A stretch of 20,081 nt of DNA, taken from the NCBI GenBank assembly GCA_027604685.1, contig JADHYX010000308.1:6688-26768 (forward strand), in the 5' to 3' direction. A model generated the notes under the pieces. It worked only from the letters and a program-made list of their open reading frames with translations, was not told where the DNA came from and made no database searches. This document shows, one piece after another, positions 10,141 to 19,980 of this stretch. The translations under genes and the position numbers were made by a program. The DNA comes from Lobulomyces angularis (taxonomy: Eukaryota > Chytridiomycota > Chytridiomycetes > Lobulomycetales > Lobulomycetaceae). How positions within the stretch are numbered: position 1 is the stretch's first letter; each line of letters opens with the position of its first letter.

Positions 10141-10365
10141 ATTTCAACTTCCGAATAGAAGAAAAATACTGGAAAAAGCACTTCGCATCGGCACCTCTAA
10201 ACTGTTGGTTTCCAAAAAGAGAACAAGCATTAAGTGTAACAAAGCGCGCAAAATGGATGCACGACGAAAGTAAGTTGCAACTAACTGATGGAGTAGGTTT
10301 GTCGCTGAAAGTTGCATAAACCCGCGTCCCTTTGTGCAACATCCGTCCATTCAAAGGGTTTTTTT
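10141..10365. other. GC-rich island of unknown nature
   Basis: By hand count this stretch is about 40% GC, against about 20-27% in the lines just before and after. Several frames stay open: plus strand 10136-10317 (no early ATG; includes KREQALSVTKRAKWMHDE), and minus strand 10465-10130 (111 codons) and 10350-10144 (68 codons). I recognise none of the translations. It ends in a stem-loop with a T run (see next). It could be an RNA gene, an old insertion, a decayed coding exon or a promoter region of the CLASP gene that starts at 10458. Confidence 0.4.
10328..10365 (+). other. stem-loop followed by seven T
   Basis: CCCTTTG (10328-10334) pairs with CAAAGGG (10352-10358) across a 17-nt loop and is followed at once by seven T (10359-10365). 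On the plus strand this resembles the 3' end of an RNA polymerase III transcript. No clear A or B box was recognised upstream, so the RNA gene is only a possibility. Confidence 0.35.
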
Positions 10366-10457
10366 GAACAAAAAAATTTTCAAAATCAACCCTTTTTTCA
10401 AAAAAGACCACCAAGTAAAAAACCGAATCCAGTTTAGAATCAAAGAGAGTCTTCGAT

Positions 10458-13400
10458 ATGAACATCTCTCCTTCCTTAACGTCTTCCAGACTTGCCAGTC
10501 CATCTGTGTCTGCTAACTCTAATATCTCAATTCATGTAATTTCAAAAAAAAAAACTCTATTCACTTATCAATTTTTAGGAAGAATTAAATCAGTTTGCAA
10601 TGGCTTTTGAGGGAAAAGAAGTCGAATGGGATCAAAAAGAAAAATCTTTGAAGAGATTGTCTATTTTAATCAAAAATAACAACCATCCCAAAGAAGTTAT
10701 ATCCTTTTTTAAACTTCACTTCGATAAAATCATTTCATGCGTAATATTGAATTTTTATGCATATAAGTTAACTTGAATTCTACTTTTTTCAAATATAATT
10801 AATATCTAGCTTCACAGTTTAAGAACAGCACTGTGTTTAACTGCCTGTCAAACTATTCAAGATTTTACGGAAACCTTGAAAAAAAAGACCGATCCTTTTG
10901 CTGAATTTTTTATTGTTAATTTATTAAAAATTATTTCAACCTCAAAAAAAATCACTTGTCAAATGGGCCTAAAAACCTTACAATCCGTATTTTTTCAAAC
11001 TAGCTTAAGTTCTAAAAATTTTTTATTGATATTTAATGCTCTGTCAGACAAGGTATCGTTAAAATTCTTTCCAATTCACTATTATTTTTTACTTTTGTCA
11101 AAAATGCAATTTCTTTTAGAAAATAATCAACTTTCAAAATTTCTGTATTTTTTAATTTTTTAACATATATAGAGTACCTATACCAGGCAAAATTGTTTTT
11201 CTTTATTGCTTTCAATTGCTGTTACTGCTAGGGATAAAGCAATAAAATCAAGTTTACAAAACAACGGTCTAGATATTTTGGAAAACTGTATAAGAAAAGG
11301 ATTTAGTGATGCCTCTGGTCCTGTTCGAGAAACAGCACGATTTACTTTTAAAGAATTTCAAGAAATCTGGCCAGAAAGAGCTGAAAAGTAAGCTACGAAT
11401 TTTTTTTAAACAATTTCTTAATGTAATGATTTGAGCAGCTTTTTGGACTCTTTACCATTATCAACCAAAAAAACTATATCCAAAGAATTATTAGAAGTTC
11501 CCAAACTTCGTTCAAATTCTTCACCCATTATTTCTTCAACGTATTCACCAACATCTCCACCACTTTTAAAGCAAAAACAATCCATAAATAATATCGACAC
11601 TACTCCTATAAGAACTGTTCAAAAACGACATTCCCTTTCTTTGATAAAAAGCAAAATGTCCAATGCAAAAGGAGAAAAGGAAATAATTTTGGAACAAATT
11701 GCATCATCAAAACTGGAAAAGCACTTGCATGCTTTTAAAGAATTAAAAGGATATTTAGAATGTAAATTCAGTGACTCTGAAACAGAATTTGCACAAAAGT
11801 TAAAAATCTTCTTATTAAGTTTTTTTAAGAATGAAGAAAAAGTAAAAAATCTTTTTACTGAGCTTAATGAATCAAAAGAACAAGAAAGCAAGTTTATTGA
11901 TCTTTTAGAAACATGCTTATTAAAAAATATTTTAAATTTGAAAGAATTATGTGAAATCGGTTTGGATTTGCAAAACTACACTTTTTATAAACAACATAAG
12001 ATCAATGAAAACCTCTTTTTGAATATTTTTTTCAAAAAAACAACAAAAAAAAAATTATTTGAAAATTTGATAGAGAATTTGGTTGAACTAAAAATTAATA
12101 AAACTACCTCCTTAACTGTGATAGAATTAAGAGAAAAAGAATTTAGAGCTCAGCAACTTATTTTTAAATTAATGAAAATGAACCTAAGGGATAATGAAAT
12201 TAATGAAGGTGAAAACTCAATCTGTGAAAACAGCTCCGAATTTTACAACATTGAAGAAGATCTTATTAGAAAGCTATTAATAAGATTGGTGCCTTTGATC
12301 TTAAAGTATGCGAATCTGGCTCAAAAAAAGAAAAGTTACTTCAATTTTTTTGAAGACTTAAAGTTTGTCTTTTTTTACCTGAAGCAAGTAAAATACGAGC
12401 TACTAACCAGAGTTTTTGCAACATTTGAAAGTTTAGAAAAGGAACAATTTTTTTTTGAAAATTTTTTTAAAGATATGAAATCAAAAGTACAGGAAGAAGT
12501 GGAAACTTTGACCGCAGAAAACCTAAACAGTATTGACGATCATTTTACTGATTCCGCTTATACTAATTCAATGGACTTTATAGAAAATAGTTCAACGAGA
12601 AATGTCTTTGATGTAATATTTTGTTTTAAGTTTCCTAACATTTTTTTGTAGGAAACTTTACCCGATGGATTTGCAGATATAAGTTCTACTCAAAATATAC
12701 AAAACTGTGCAAATAATGAACTGTTACCTATTGAAAGAGGAGCTTTACCTTCAGAATCAGTAATTGCAAAGTTTTCGACCCCTTCTAAAGGTAAAAAAAT
12801 TTTTTTATAAAGAATTTTTTCTTAACAATTATTTTTAGATTTCGTTAATTTAATTCCTAGAAACAATTACTACAGTAAGGTTGATGCAGATAGCGTCCCG
12901 GAAGATACAAATTTTCATAATATCAAACTTAATGACAACAGTGATATCAATAGCACCATTTATCAAAAGGATTCGGGGACAGCGATAAGGTTAAAGAATC
13001 TTACAGAAAGATATTTAAATTACTTTGAGAAGTTAAATAGCGGTGTCAAAGTAGATTTAATGTTAGTTGCTAAATTTTTGAGAATTTCAAATGAAACAAA
13101 AATTGAAAAAGATTCTAAGGAGTTTTTTTTCTGGAAACAAAACTTCGAAAAATTGTTATGTAAATTTTTTCTAATATTAAAGATTGAAGATGGGGTAATT
13201 TTACATTGAATACTTACAATTTATTTTTACTTTTATAGGATAAAGAAGAACAAGGAAATATTCTTTTGATAATGAATAGTTTATTGTTAAATCAAACTCC
13301 ACTATTCAATGGATATGAAAAAGAATTATTAGAAATATTATTTGATTGTATTACGGATGAAAATATATCTGTAATTTTTTTTTTGTCACTTCCAACATAA

Positions 13401-14114
13401 AAAATTAATGTTATTTTTTGTTTCAGGTTTCCAGTGAATCAGAAAGAAATCTGGATACAATATTAAAGAAATTTAAGAAAAAGACGTTAGTTTTAATTAT
13501 GTTAGAAATTTTAGAAAATGAATTAAAAACCTCCAAACTTAACGGTACTAGAGTATTTTCAAAAAACATTTCAAGGCCAAGTTTATTTCAGCCTTCAAAC
13601 TTATCTGCTAAATTTAAATTTCTTTCAAAAACCTTAAACCTAATAAAAAATTTCGAACAGTTTAAAAGTTTTTGTTGCTTAGATAAATTAATATCTATCT
13701 GTGAAAAAGTAAAAAATTAATTTAACCCTTTATTTATTAAAATTAATTTTCTTCTAGGAAATAAATTCTCCAAATTTAGATAATAGAAGAGGGACAATTT
13801 TTGTTTTAGTTGCAATTCATAAAATGATTTTGAAATCAAGTAAAAATGAAAACCTATTTTGGAACGACGTGATACTTAGTAAATTAACAAAAAATCAAGA
13901 AAAGCTACTGGGAGTATACATCAATAGAAGTTTAAAAGAAGACATGGAAAATGAAAACTATGTAGAGAGTCACAGTAATGACACAGATAATGGAAATGCT
14001 GAAACCAAATTCTTTTCAATATATGAAAATATGAATGAGGAGAATAATGATTCTGTGAGTAGTTACAATAATAAAATTATTAATGATGTTTGCGACACTG
14101 CAATTTCTGCTTAA
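10458..14114 (+). CDS. CLASP-family (TOG domain) microtubule-stabilising protein
   Basis: A 1045-aa protein from ten exons: 10458-10535, 10579-10740, 10810-11052, 11173-11387, 11439-12612, 12652-12790, 12839-13194, 13239-13370, 13427-13708, 13758-14114. CLASP proteins (fungal Stu1/Cls1) bind tubulin through TOG domains and rescue or stabilise microtubules at spindle, kinetochore or cortex. Residues about 27-235 are a CLASP TOG domain: FEGKEVEWDQKEKSLKRL, then a helix with DPFAEFF, then DKSTYTRQNCFSLLL, then GPVRETARFTFKEFQEIWPERAE, which closes the HEAT-repeat array. A Ser/Pro-rich basic linker follows (about 240-310), then helical repeats, and a C-terminal HEAT-like domain ending RRGTIFVLVAIHKM and LTKNQEKLLGVYINRS, as at the CLASP C terminus. 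The start ATG 10458 follows an in-frame stop and is joined to the TOG domain by a 43-nt intron. The tail after 990 is acidic and Asn-rich. Intron 5 (12613-12651) is only 39 nt. Confidence 0.87.
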
Positions 14115-14563
14115 TGTATTTTAAAAATTAATTTATTATTCCTGTTTTTTTTTTTTTTTATTATTTTTTTTATTAACCTTTCTATTAAAAAAATTGCTTT
14201 ATTTTTTTTTTTTTGTAAATTTTTTTTTTTGGTTATTTTATTTCTTTAATTAATTTATGTGACATAAATATATATTAATTTTGTTTCTTTTTTGTTTTTT
14301 AAAAAAAAATAAATAATGTCTATTAATAAACAATTTAAAAATGTGTTTTTATTTGTTTTTACAATGATGATCTACTAAATGCGATAAAATTATATATTTA
14401 TTCAATTTTTTTTTTTTTTGTTTTATAAACAATTCTATGTTCTATAGTAATAAGTTATGTATATATATATAAGGTAAATTTAAATCCAAAAAAAAAAAAT
14501 ATGTATAAAGGAAATTCAGAAAAAATATTTATAAAAAAAATAAAAAAATAAAATTTTTAATTT
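14115..14563. other. convergent 3' intergenic region
   Basis: About 450 bp between the stop codons of the CLASP gene (plus) and the membrane-protein gene (minus). It is almost pure A/T with long T and A runs and several AATAAA-like hexamers on both strands, so it must hold the 3' ends of both transcripts. I see no gene in it. Confidence 0.5.
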
Positions 14564-14998
14564 TCAGTTTTTAACTTTAGTTTTAACTGAGCCAATATAT
14601 TCAGTACCGTCAATAGAATTTGGTTTGGAGTCTTCATCTTTGCTACTGTTTTTTACTGACGAGGTTCCATTACTTTGTATGGAATTTCTTTTTGATAAAA
14701 CTTTTCCATTGTATTCAACTTTTCTAATTGCCTTTATTTTTCCAATATATTCTCCAGTATCACTGTTGCTAACTTTACTATGGATGGAATTGATTCTTCT
14801 TCCTTTTACTCTTCCTTTATATTCTATATCGTCAAGCCCTAATTCAGAACCAGCTCTACTAGATTTTTTTACTTTAATTCTTCCTTTATATTCAATATCG
14901 CTTCCATCTTGACTTCCAAGTTCGCTGTTAGTATGCGAAGAACCAACTTGACTACCATAATTCTTTTTGGTTTTAACTCTTCCATGGTATTCAATATC
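14564..14998 (-). repeat. six-copy E-Y-x-G-x-[VI] protein repeat (C-terminal tail)
   Basis: In the last 150 or so residues of the membrane protein the following recur: DIEYHGRVKTKK (about 14961-14998), DIEYKGRIKVKK (14864-14899), DIEYKGRVKGRR (14795-14830), GEYIGKIKAIRK (14721-14755), VEYNGKVLSKR (14687-14719) and TEYIGSVKTKVKN (14564-14604). The core is E-Y-x-G-x-[VI] followed by a basic stretch; the spacers are Ser/Asn-rich and of unequal length. The motif sits in the predicted cytoplasmic tail. Confidence 0.85.
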
Positions 14999-17867
14999 TT
15001 CTTCTTCAGAAACTTCTTCAATTTCTACCAAGTCCTTCCTTACAGTATTTTCAGTTGTATATTCCATTGCAGACTCGTAATTCGAATCACTTTCCACAAA
15101 TTGTTTATTAAAAAATTTTGACCCACTCGCTTCATTTGCTGTTACATAGGCCGAAGAATCGTTAGCACTATAGTCCTTTTTCATCGAGCTTTCATCGGCG
15201 GTTAAGAACAATTCCCCGCTACTCTGTTGAACATCAATATCCGAGTTGACTACTTGTTTTAAAATTCTAGATTTTATTTCGCTTGCAGAACTGCCATTTT
15301 GTGAGGACATTTCCTGGTATTTATGCATATTTACAACTTCACTTGAAATGTCACTGTGATCGATATGTAAATCATTACTTAAAGAGTTCAAGTTATCGCT
15401 AGAAAGATCATAAACACTTGGTTTGGAAGTGGTAGGTTTTTGATAATGCGATGACTCTGAATTGGCAGTTTCATATGAAGTTTCTTCCGCTTTTTTTTCC
15501 CCAATAAATAAACTTTGCAAACCCTTTTCTTTTGGTAATTCGCTAAAATTTTTTTCAAAATAGTTATTAATTAAAACAGCATCATCCGGTCTAATTGTAT
15601 TGTTAGAATTTAAACTAAAATTATCCACTGAATTTCTATTGGAAGTTTCTGAAACTGAAACAGAATCGTGAAATGAACTACCACCTTCAAAAGACGCTTC
15701 GTATCCTCTACTACTGTTATAACTTAGAGGAGAAGTTGGACGATTTTTGGTTAGTATCTGCTGCAGTTGAGAGGAAGTAGTGCTATTTCTCTGGTTGTTA
15801 AATTCTAATGGCTCCTTAAACTCAAGGCTATCTCTAGTATGATTAATTTGGGTTTTGTCTGCATCATGATTATTGTTTTTTTTAACAATTTCCCCATTAG
15901 ACCCTGTGAGATCATTTTTTAAATTCAACTTATCAACTTCATTTTTAAGATTCGAATATTCCAAATTGCCAACATCAGCGCTATTATGATTTTCCACCAG
16001 CATCATACCTTGTACAACGGTTTTTGATGTAGTTAAATCTTTATCATTGCCCAACTTATTGTCGTTTACTAGGGTTGTAACATTGGACTCTACGTTTGAA
16101 AATATATCCGAACTAGTACTTTTGATGTTTGAATTGAGAGTTTCCTTTTGATCATTCTTTTTGGCAGTAATTTCACTGTCAGGTAAATTTATTTGGGAAT
16201 TACTTAACATTACTGCTATGGATACTGTTTCATTAGATGCGTTTTTTTTTAAAGAGTTAGAGGTAATGTCGACATCACTTGGTTCAAAAGTTGGACTGTA
16301 TGCCCTGTCTGATGATATTTTTGTGCTTCCAGAAATATCAAAATCTGGGGTTGGAGTAGCAGTACCTAAAAAGAAAAAAAAAATAACTATAAACACATAA
16401 CAACATAAAACAATAAAACCTGAAGTCTTTGGTAAGACGGTATCATTTTCACTTTTATTTTTTCTCTTGGAGTATCTTTGAACGCAACAAAATATTAATG
16501 TAAAAATTATAAGCAAAGTGATTGGAATCGCTAGTCCTGTAGACACTTGAGTAATATTTTTCCTTTCCGACGAAGATGGAGGAACTGAGGTTTCAGTGGT
16601 ATCAGGCGTTTCAAAGGAGTTTAATCTTAAAAACGGGCCAGTGACTAAGTCTCCATTATTAAAATAAAAATTAATATCTTTATCATTTTTATAAAATGCA
16701 GGATTTCCTTGACTTATTGTTGAAAAAGAACTGTTAGTTAGTTTCTTGGACCAGAGTGTGTCGAAAGTCGGAAAATGATTTGTTGAAGAAAAGTTAGTAT
16801 ATAATAAAGTAATATTTGTCGGCGTTATTAACGCTAAATTATCATTGTCAATATACAAAATTTGACTGATACAGTTTTTGACTTCAAATTTCGAGGAGAG
16901 ATCTAACGATGTACCATTTTCAGTTAAAAGATATAGGAAGGTAGTAGCGTTTGAACACATATAAAAACCTCTTTCCGTAACCCCAAGTACCTCACCCCCT
17001 CGGTTCACGTCATGCCAAACTGTGGTATTAGAACCAACTGTTCTGAGTAGACCGCAATCTGAATTTGAAGAAAATATAACAGAATTATTACTTGCGTAAT
17101 ACAATTTGGTATTTGTGGTAAAAGTTAAATTAAAAAAGGAGTTTGGTATGTAATTGTCGTCAATTTCTACTTGATAGGCATTCTTAGAAGTTGGCAAGAG
17201 AAATTTAGTTGCTGCTTGGATAAAAAAATTTTTATAAAAAATGATTTTTTAATAAAAAAATTTTTTACTATTATTATCATCACTAGGTAGGTACAATAGG
17301 TCCAGAAGTGGATTAGCTTCTGTAATTCCGGAAAATGCTTTACAACTTTGTGTTAACGTATTAAATTCGTCAAAAATCTGTAGTTTAATAAAAAAAATTA
17401 TGAGAAAATCAAATCAAATATCATATTACATAGTGTAGAACGCAAGGACGATTTTGCGAGCTGTTTAAAGTAGCATTTAGGTATAAAAAAGAACCATGAA
17501 CAGGAGTATCTCGAGCGACCTTTGGATTGATAAGTGAGTTTTCTAATACATTGTATTTAAAGGGATTATCAAAAGGAAATGTAAAATTTTCCTTTTCATA
17601 ATTGAAAAAAAAAGATTCAAATGAAACTCTTTCCAAACTTTGCAAAGTATAAGTTAAAGCTAATGAGTTATTAGATATTAAAACAATTTTTGCTTGATTA
17701 ATGAGGGCAAGTTGCTTAATTTCATAGGGCAATTGAATTTGTTTGCTGATGGTATTGCTAGTTGCATTGGTTAAATGTAATGTTGAAATGGAGTCGTTTG
17801 TGTTCCTTGCCCATCTCAAAACAAAACCTTCCAAAAAAATTGCATCTGTTAGATACGTAAAACTCAT
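14564..17867 (-). CDS. Single-pass membrane protein, glycosylated ectodomain, repeat tail; family unknown
   Basis: I do not recognise the family. Exons on the minus strand: 17867-17430, 17377-17269, 17214-16420, 16365-14564, giving about 1047 aa. Residues 1 to about 408 are rich in N-x-S/T sequons (for example NATSN, NLTF, NNSV, NTTV, NATT, NGTS, NITL, NSSF) and strand-like segments with a few Cys, resembling an extracellular beta-rich or propeller domain. One hydrophobic helix follows at about 409-428 (LAIPITLLIIFTLIFCC), then RYSKRKNK as stop-transfer. The rest, about 600 residues, is Ser/Asn/Asp-rich and probably disordered, ending in six copies of an E-Y-x-G-x-[VI] motif. The topology suggests a type I cell-surface receptor or wall sensor. 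No signal peptide is visible at the chosen ATG (the first after an in-frame TGA), so an upstream exon may be missing. The third intron (16366-16419) is stop-free and a multiple of three; if retained it would add a second hydrophobic segment. The acceptor of exon 3 could also be 3 nt later. Confidence 0.75.
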
Positions 17868-18385
17868 TCAACATAAAAAACTTAAAAAAGTTAAATTCCT
17901 TTTAAAAAAAAAAAAAAATAAAAAAATAGATTAAAGGACGTAATTGCTTTAAGAGCAAAATAAGGGAAAAAATGCAGTCAAATACCAAAATTCAAACTTA
18001 TCTAGTTTTATTAAGTATTTTAACTTAGTTGCTAAACTTACTTAAGATTAACCATGCAAATTCCTGCTGAAGTAGCTAATTTTTTTTGTATTGGTTTGAT
18101 GGGTAAGGGAATGCATTTTGAGTTACAAAAAACTTTGCTCATTCCCAATTTAATACTAATTTTATTCAGGAGTTGATGTATTTTAATCTTTCCTTCCGAT
18201 TTTTCTACCTTTTAACGGAAATGCAAGATAAAAGAATTTCAAATATTGTAAAACCAATTCTTTATTTGAAATATTATTAAATAGTAAATGAAGATATAAA
18301 TGAGTATAGAAGCTATTAAAAAGTTTTAAAAAGAAACGTAATAACCAAAAAATCTTAGGGTAAAAATACTTGAAAATTTGAGAGT
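17868..18385. other. intergenic region with opposed small open frames
   Basis: About 520 bp between the 5' end of the membrane-protein gene and the 3' end of the Isa1 gene. At 18208-18038 the minus strand is open for 57 codons, contains an ATG at 18142, and ends over a perfect GTAAGT donor at 18041, so it could be an upstream exon. The plus strand over the same DNA has a 40-codon ATG ORF (18054-18176). I recognise neither translation, and they cannot both be judged real from sequence alone. Confidence 0.3.
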
Positions 18386-18910
18386 TTAAATGCTAAAAGA
18401 TTGACCGCATCCGCAAAACTTTAAAAAAAAAGTTTTTGTATTTAACAAAAAAAAAAATAAATGTTTACTTACTTCCTTTACATTAGGATTGTTAAATACA
18501 AATTGGCTGCTCAACTCATCCTTAACAAAGTCCATTTCACTTCCAATGATAGTAAATAAAGCCTTGGAGTCAATAACGACTTTGACTCCGTCCTGTTCAA
18601 CAACTTCATCAAACTTTTTAAATTCAGTTACGTAATCCAAAGTGTAGCTTTGTCCTGAACATCCTTTTTTTTTAGTTCCAATTTTCAGGATTTTGTTTCC
18701 ATCCACCTGCAGCTCTTTTAATCTAGATACTGCATTGGGTGTCTAGAATAAAAATATTCATTAATGTTTAAATATACAACATGTAAAGAGATTGAATTGA
18801 AAAATGTTTTTCCATCAGCAATTTTAATAGCAAATCATAATTACCATTTTTAAAACCAACTTCAAATTTTTTCTAGTTGCAAATGTTGCTTTATGGATTA
18901 ATATGTTCAT
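18386..18910 (-). CDS. ISA1: Mitochondrial iron-sulfur cluster assembly protein Isa1/IscA1
   Basis: A-type Fe-S protein of 122 aa that works in the late mitochondrial ISC pathway, where it helps form [4Fe-4S] clusters. Exons on the minus strand: 18910-18845, 18742-18473, 18418-18386. The three cluster-binding Cys are all present: Cys50 in KKKGCSGQSYTLDY and Cys114/Cys116 in FCGCGQSFSI, which ends the protein as in the family. FVFNNPNV before the last intron is also typical. Exon 1 encodes a short basic, Asn/Thr-containing leader (MNILIHKATFATRKNLKLVL), fitting a mitochondrial presequence. Intron 2 (18419-18472, 54 nt, GTAAGT donor) is stop-free and in frame, so an unspliced reading would insert 18 residues before the CGC motif; removal restores the family spacing. 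The distinction Isa1 versus Isa2 rests on the close match to IscA1-type sequences. Confidence 0.93.
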
Positions 18911-18993
18911 ATTAGAGGTATTAAATTTTTGAAGATGAAGTATTTAAAACATTTAAAAAAAACTGGTGTGGTACACTGTGTAACAGAGGGCGA

Positions 18994-19152
18994 ATGAAGA
19001 AATTGAAAGATAGTCATGAATCGCTCAAAACTAATCAGCAAAATGAAGAACAAGTAACTGTGAACCAAAGGCACTTAATTGATAAAATTTTAGGTAGAAA
19101 AAAAATAAATTTTATTGAAGCTAAAAAATTATCTGCTAACTATAATGTTTGA
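18994..19152 (+). CDS. small ORF, possibly remnant of a helix-turn-helix protein
   Basis: A 52-codon ATG ORF starting 83 bp from the divergent Isa1 gene. The product is charged; its second half (QRHLIDKILGRKKINFIEA) looks like the helices that start a homeodomain-like transposase HTH. Just after the stop another frame reads STRNIH, as in a recognition helix, so a frameshift is possible. It may equally be a first exon or chance. No family can be assigned. Confidence 0.25.
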   Translation: MKKLKDSHESLKTNQQNEEQVTVNQRHLIDKILGRKKINFIEAKKLSANYNV

Positions 19153-19497
19153 TTCAACCAGAAATATACACAATTAAACAATTTTTGATATTTAAATTGC
19201 ACTCTTTACAAAAATCATCACAATTTTGCACAAAAACTGCTTTTGTGTTGCAGTCCGCTTTTATTTTAAAAAAATTCTAATAAAGTATTTTTCTGAATTA
19301 TATTTTCCACTTCGGTTCAAAAAGACTAGTGTGTTTTTAAAAGGATCTATTTATCCTTGGTAAGTTGAATTAATTATTGATTAAGGAAATTTTTTTTGTT
19401 ATTTGAAGAGGTAGCGTGGAGTTTAAAACATACTTGTACTTATTATAGCGTTTATAGTTAGTTCCTATCAAAGAATTGGATTTTGAAAGGTACATCA
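19153..19497. other. stretch without recognised gene
   Basis: No open frame with recognisable content on either strand; AT-rich with scattered stops. It lies between two HTH-like fragments in opposite orientation, so it may be decayed mobile-element DNA, but I found no terminal repeats. Confidence 0.35.
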
Positions 19498-19926
19498 TTA
19501 ACATAAATTACTAGCAATAAATTTAATAAAAAGATAACCAGACACTGTTCGTGGTTCTATTTTACTGTTCAAATGAAATGATCCATCTTCATTTGTGGCT
19601 GTTGGGTAGTATTTATTGAAAAATTCAATTATTGTAGTATTGAATTTTGATCAAGAATCAATTTGCGACCAGTTTTCTTTTGTGGTTTAACACTTTTTGA
19701 CTCATCAGTGTTTTCTCCAGTTGAAAAAAGTAGCTTTAGTAATTTTGTTTTTGACACATATAGATTTGATAGATTCCCCTTTTCGAGAAGCATATAAAGT
19801 AGCTAATTTGAATTCTAAATAAATGGACATTAAATCTTCATTTGTAACTTCCCTACGAGATAATTGTATTTTTGCGTAGCCAAACTCGTGCCTGGTAGTC
19901 AAAACAGTATTGATATACTCGAGTAG
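19498..19926 (-). pseudogene. frameshifted HTH (transposase-like) remnant
   Basis: The minus strand is open from 19926 to 19705, with no good ATG at the start. Its end contains a helix-turn-helix-like segment: SIKSICVKNKITKATFFNWRK. This layout, a small N-terminal HTH ending FFNWRK, is common in eukaryotic DNA transposases. Right after it the frame breaks at a short A run (19714-19711), and the neighbouring frame continues plausibly with a basic TGRKLILDQ segment to a stop at 19629. A third frame (about 19640-19498) reads IEFFNKYYPTATNEDGSF and on to a stop. Three consecutive protein-like pieces in three frames argue for decay rather than splicing, since no good intron borders separate them. 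No DDE catalytic region is visible. Confidence 0.45.
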
Positions 19927-19980
19927 TTATATTAAATCATAACAATGACCGCAAAGATTAACAATCAATGCGGAGTCCCA

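Noticed and set aside
11418..11891. Minus-strand ORFs of 60 and 90 codons
   Set aside because: Antisense to CLASP exon 5; open because of A-rich codons on the coding strand.
14625..15121. Plus-strand ORFs of 95 and 70 codons
   Set aside because: Antisense to the repeat tail of the membrane protein; their own apparent repeats (LPLYSIS) merely mirror the E-Y-x-G repeat.
16161..16400. 79-codon plus-strand ORF
   Set aside because: Antisense to exon 4 of the membrane-protein gene and its intron; no independent support.
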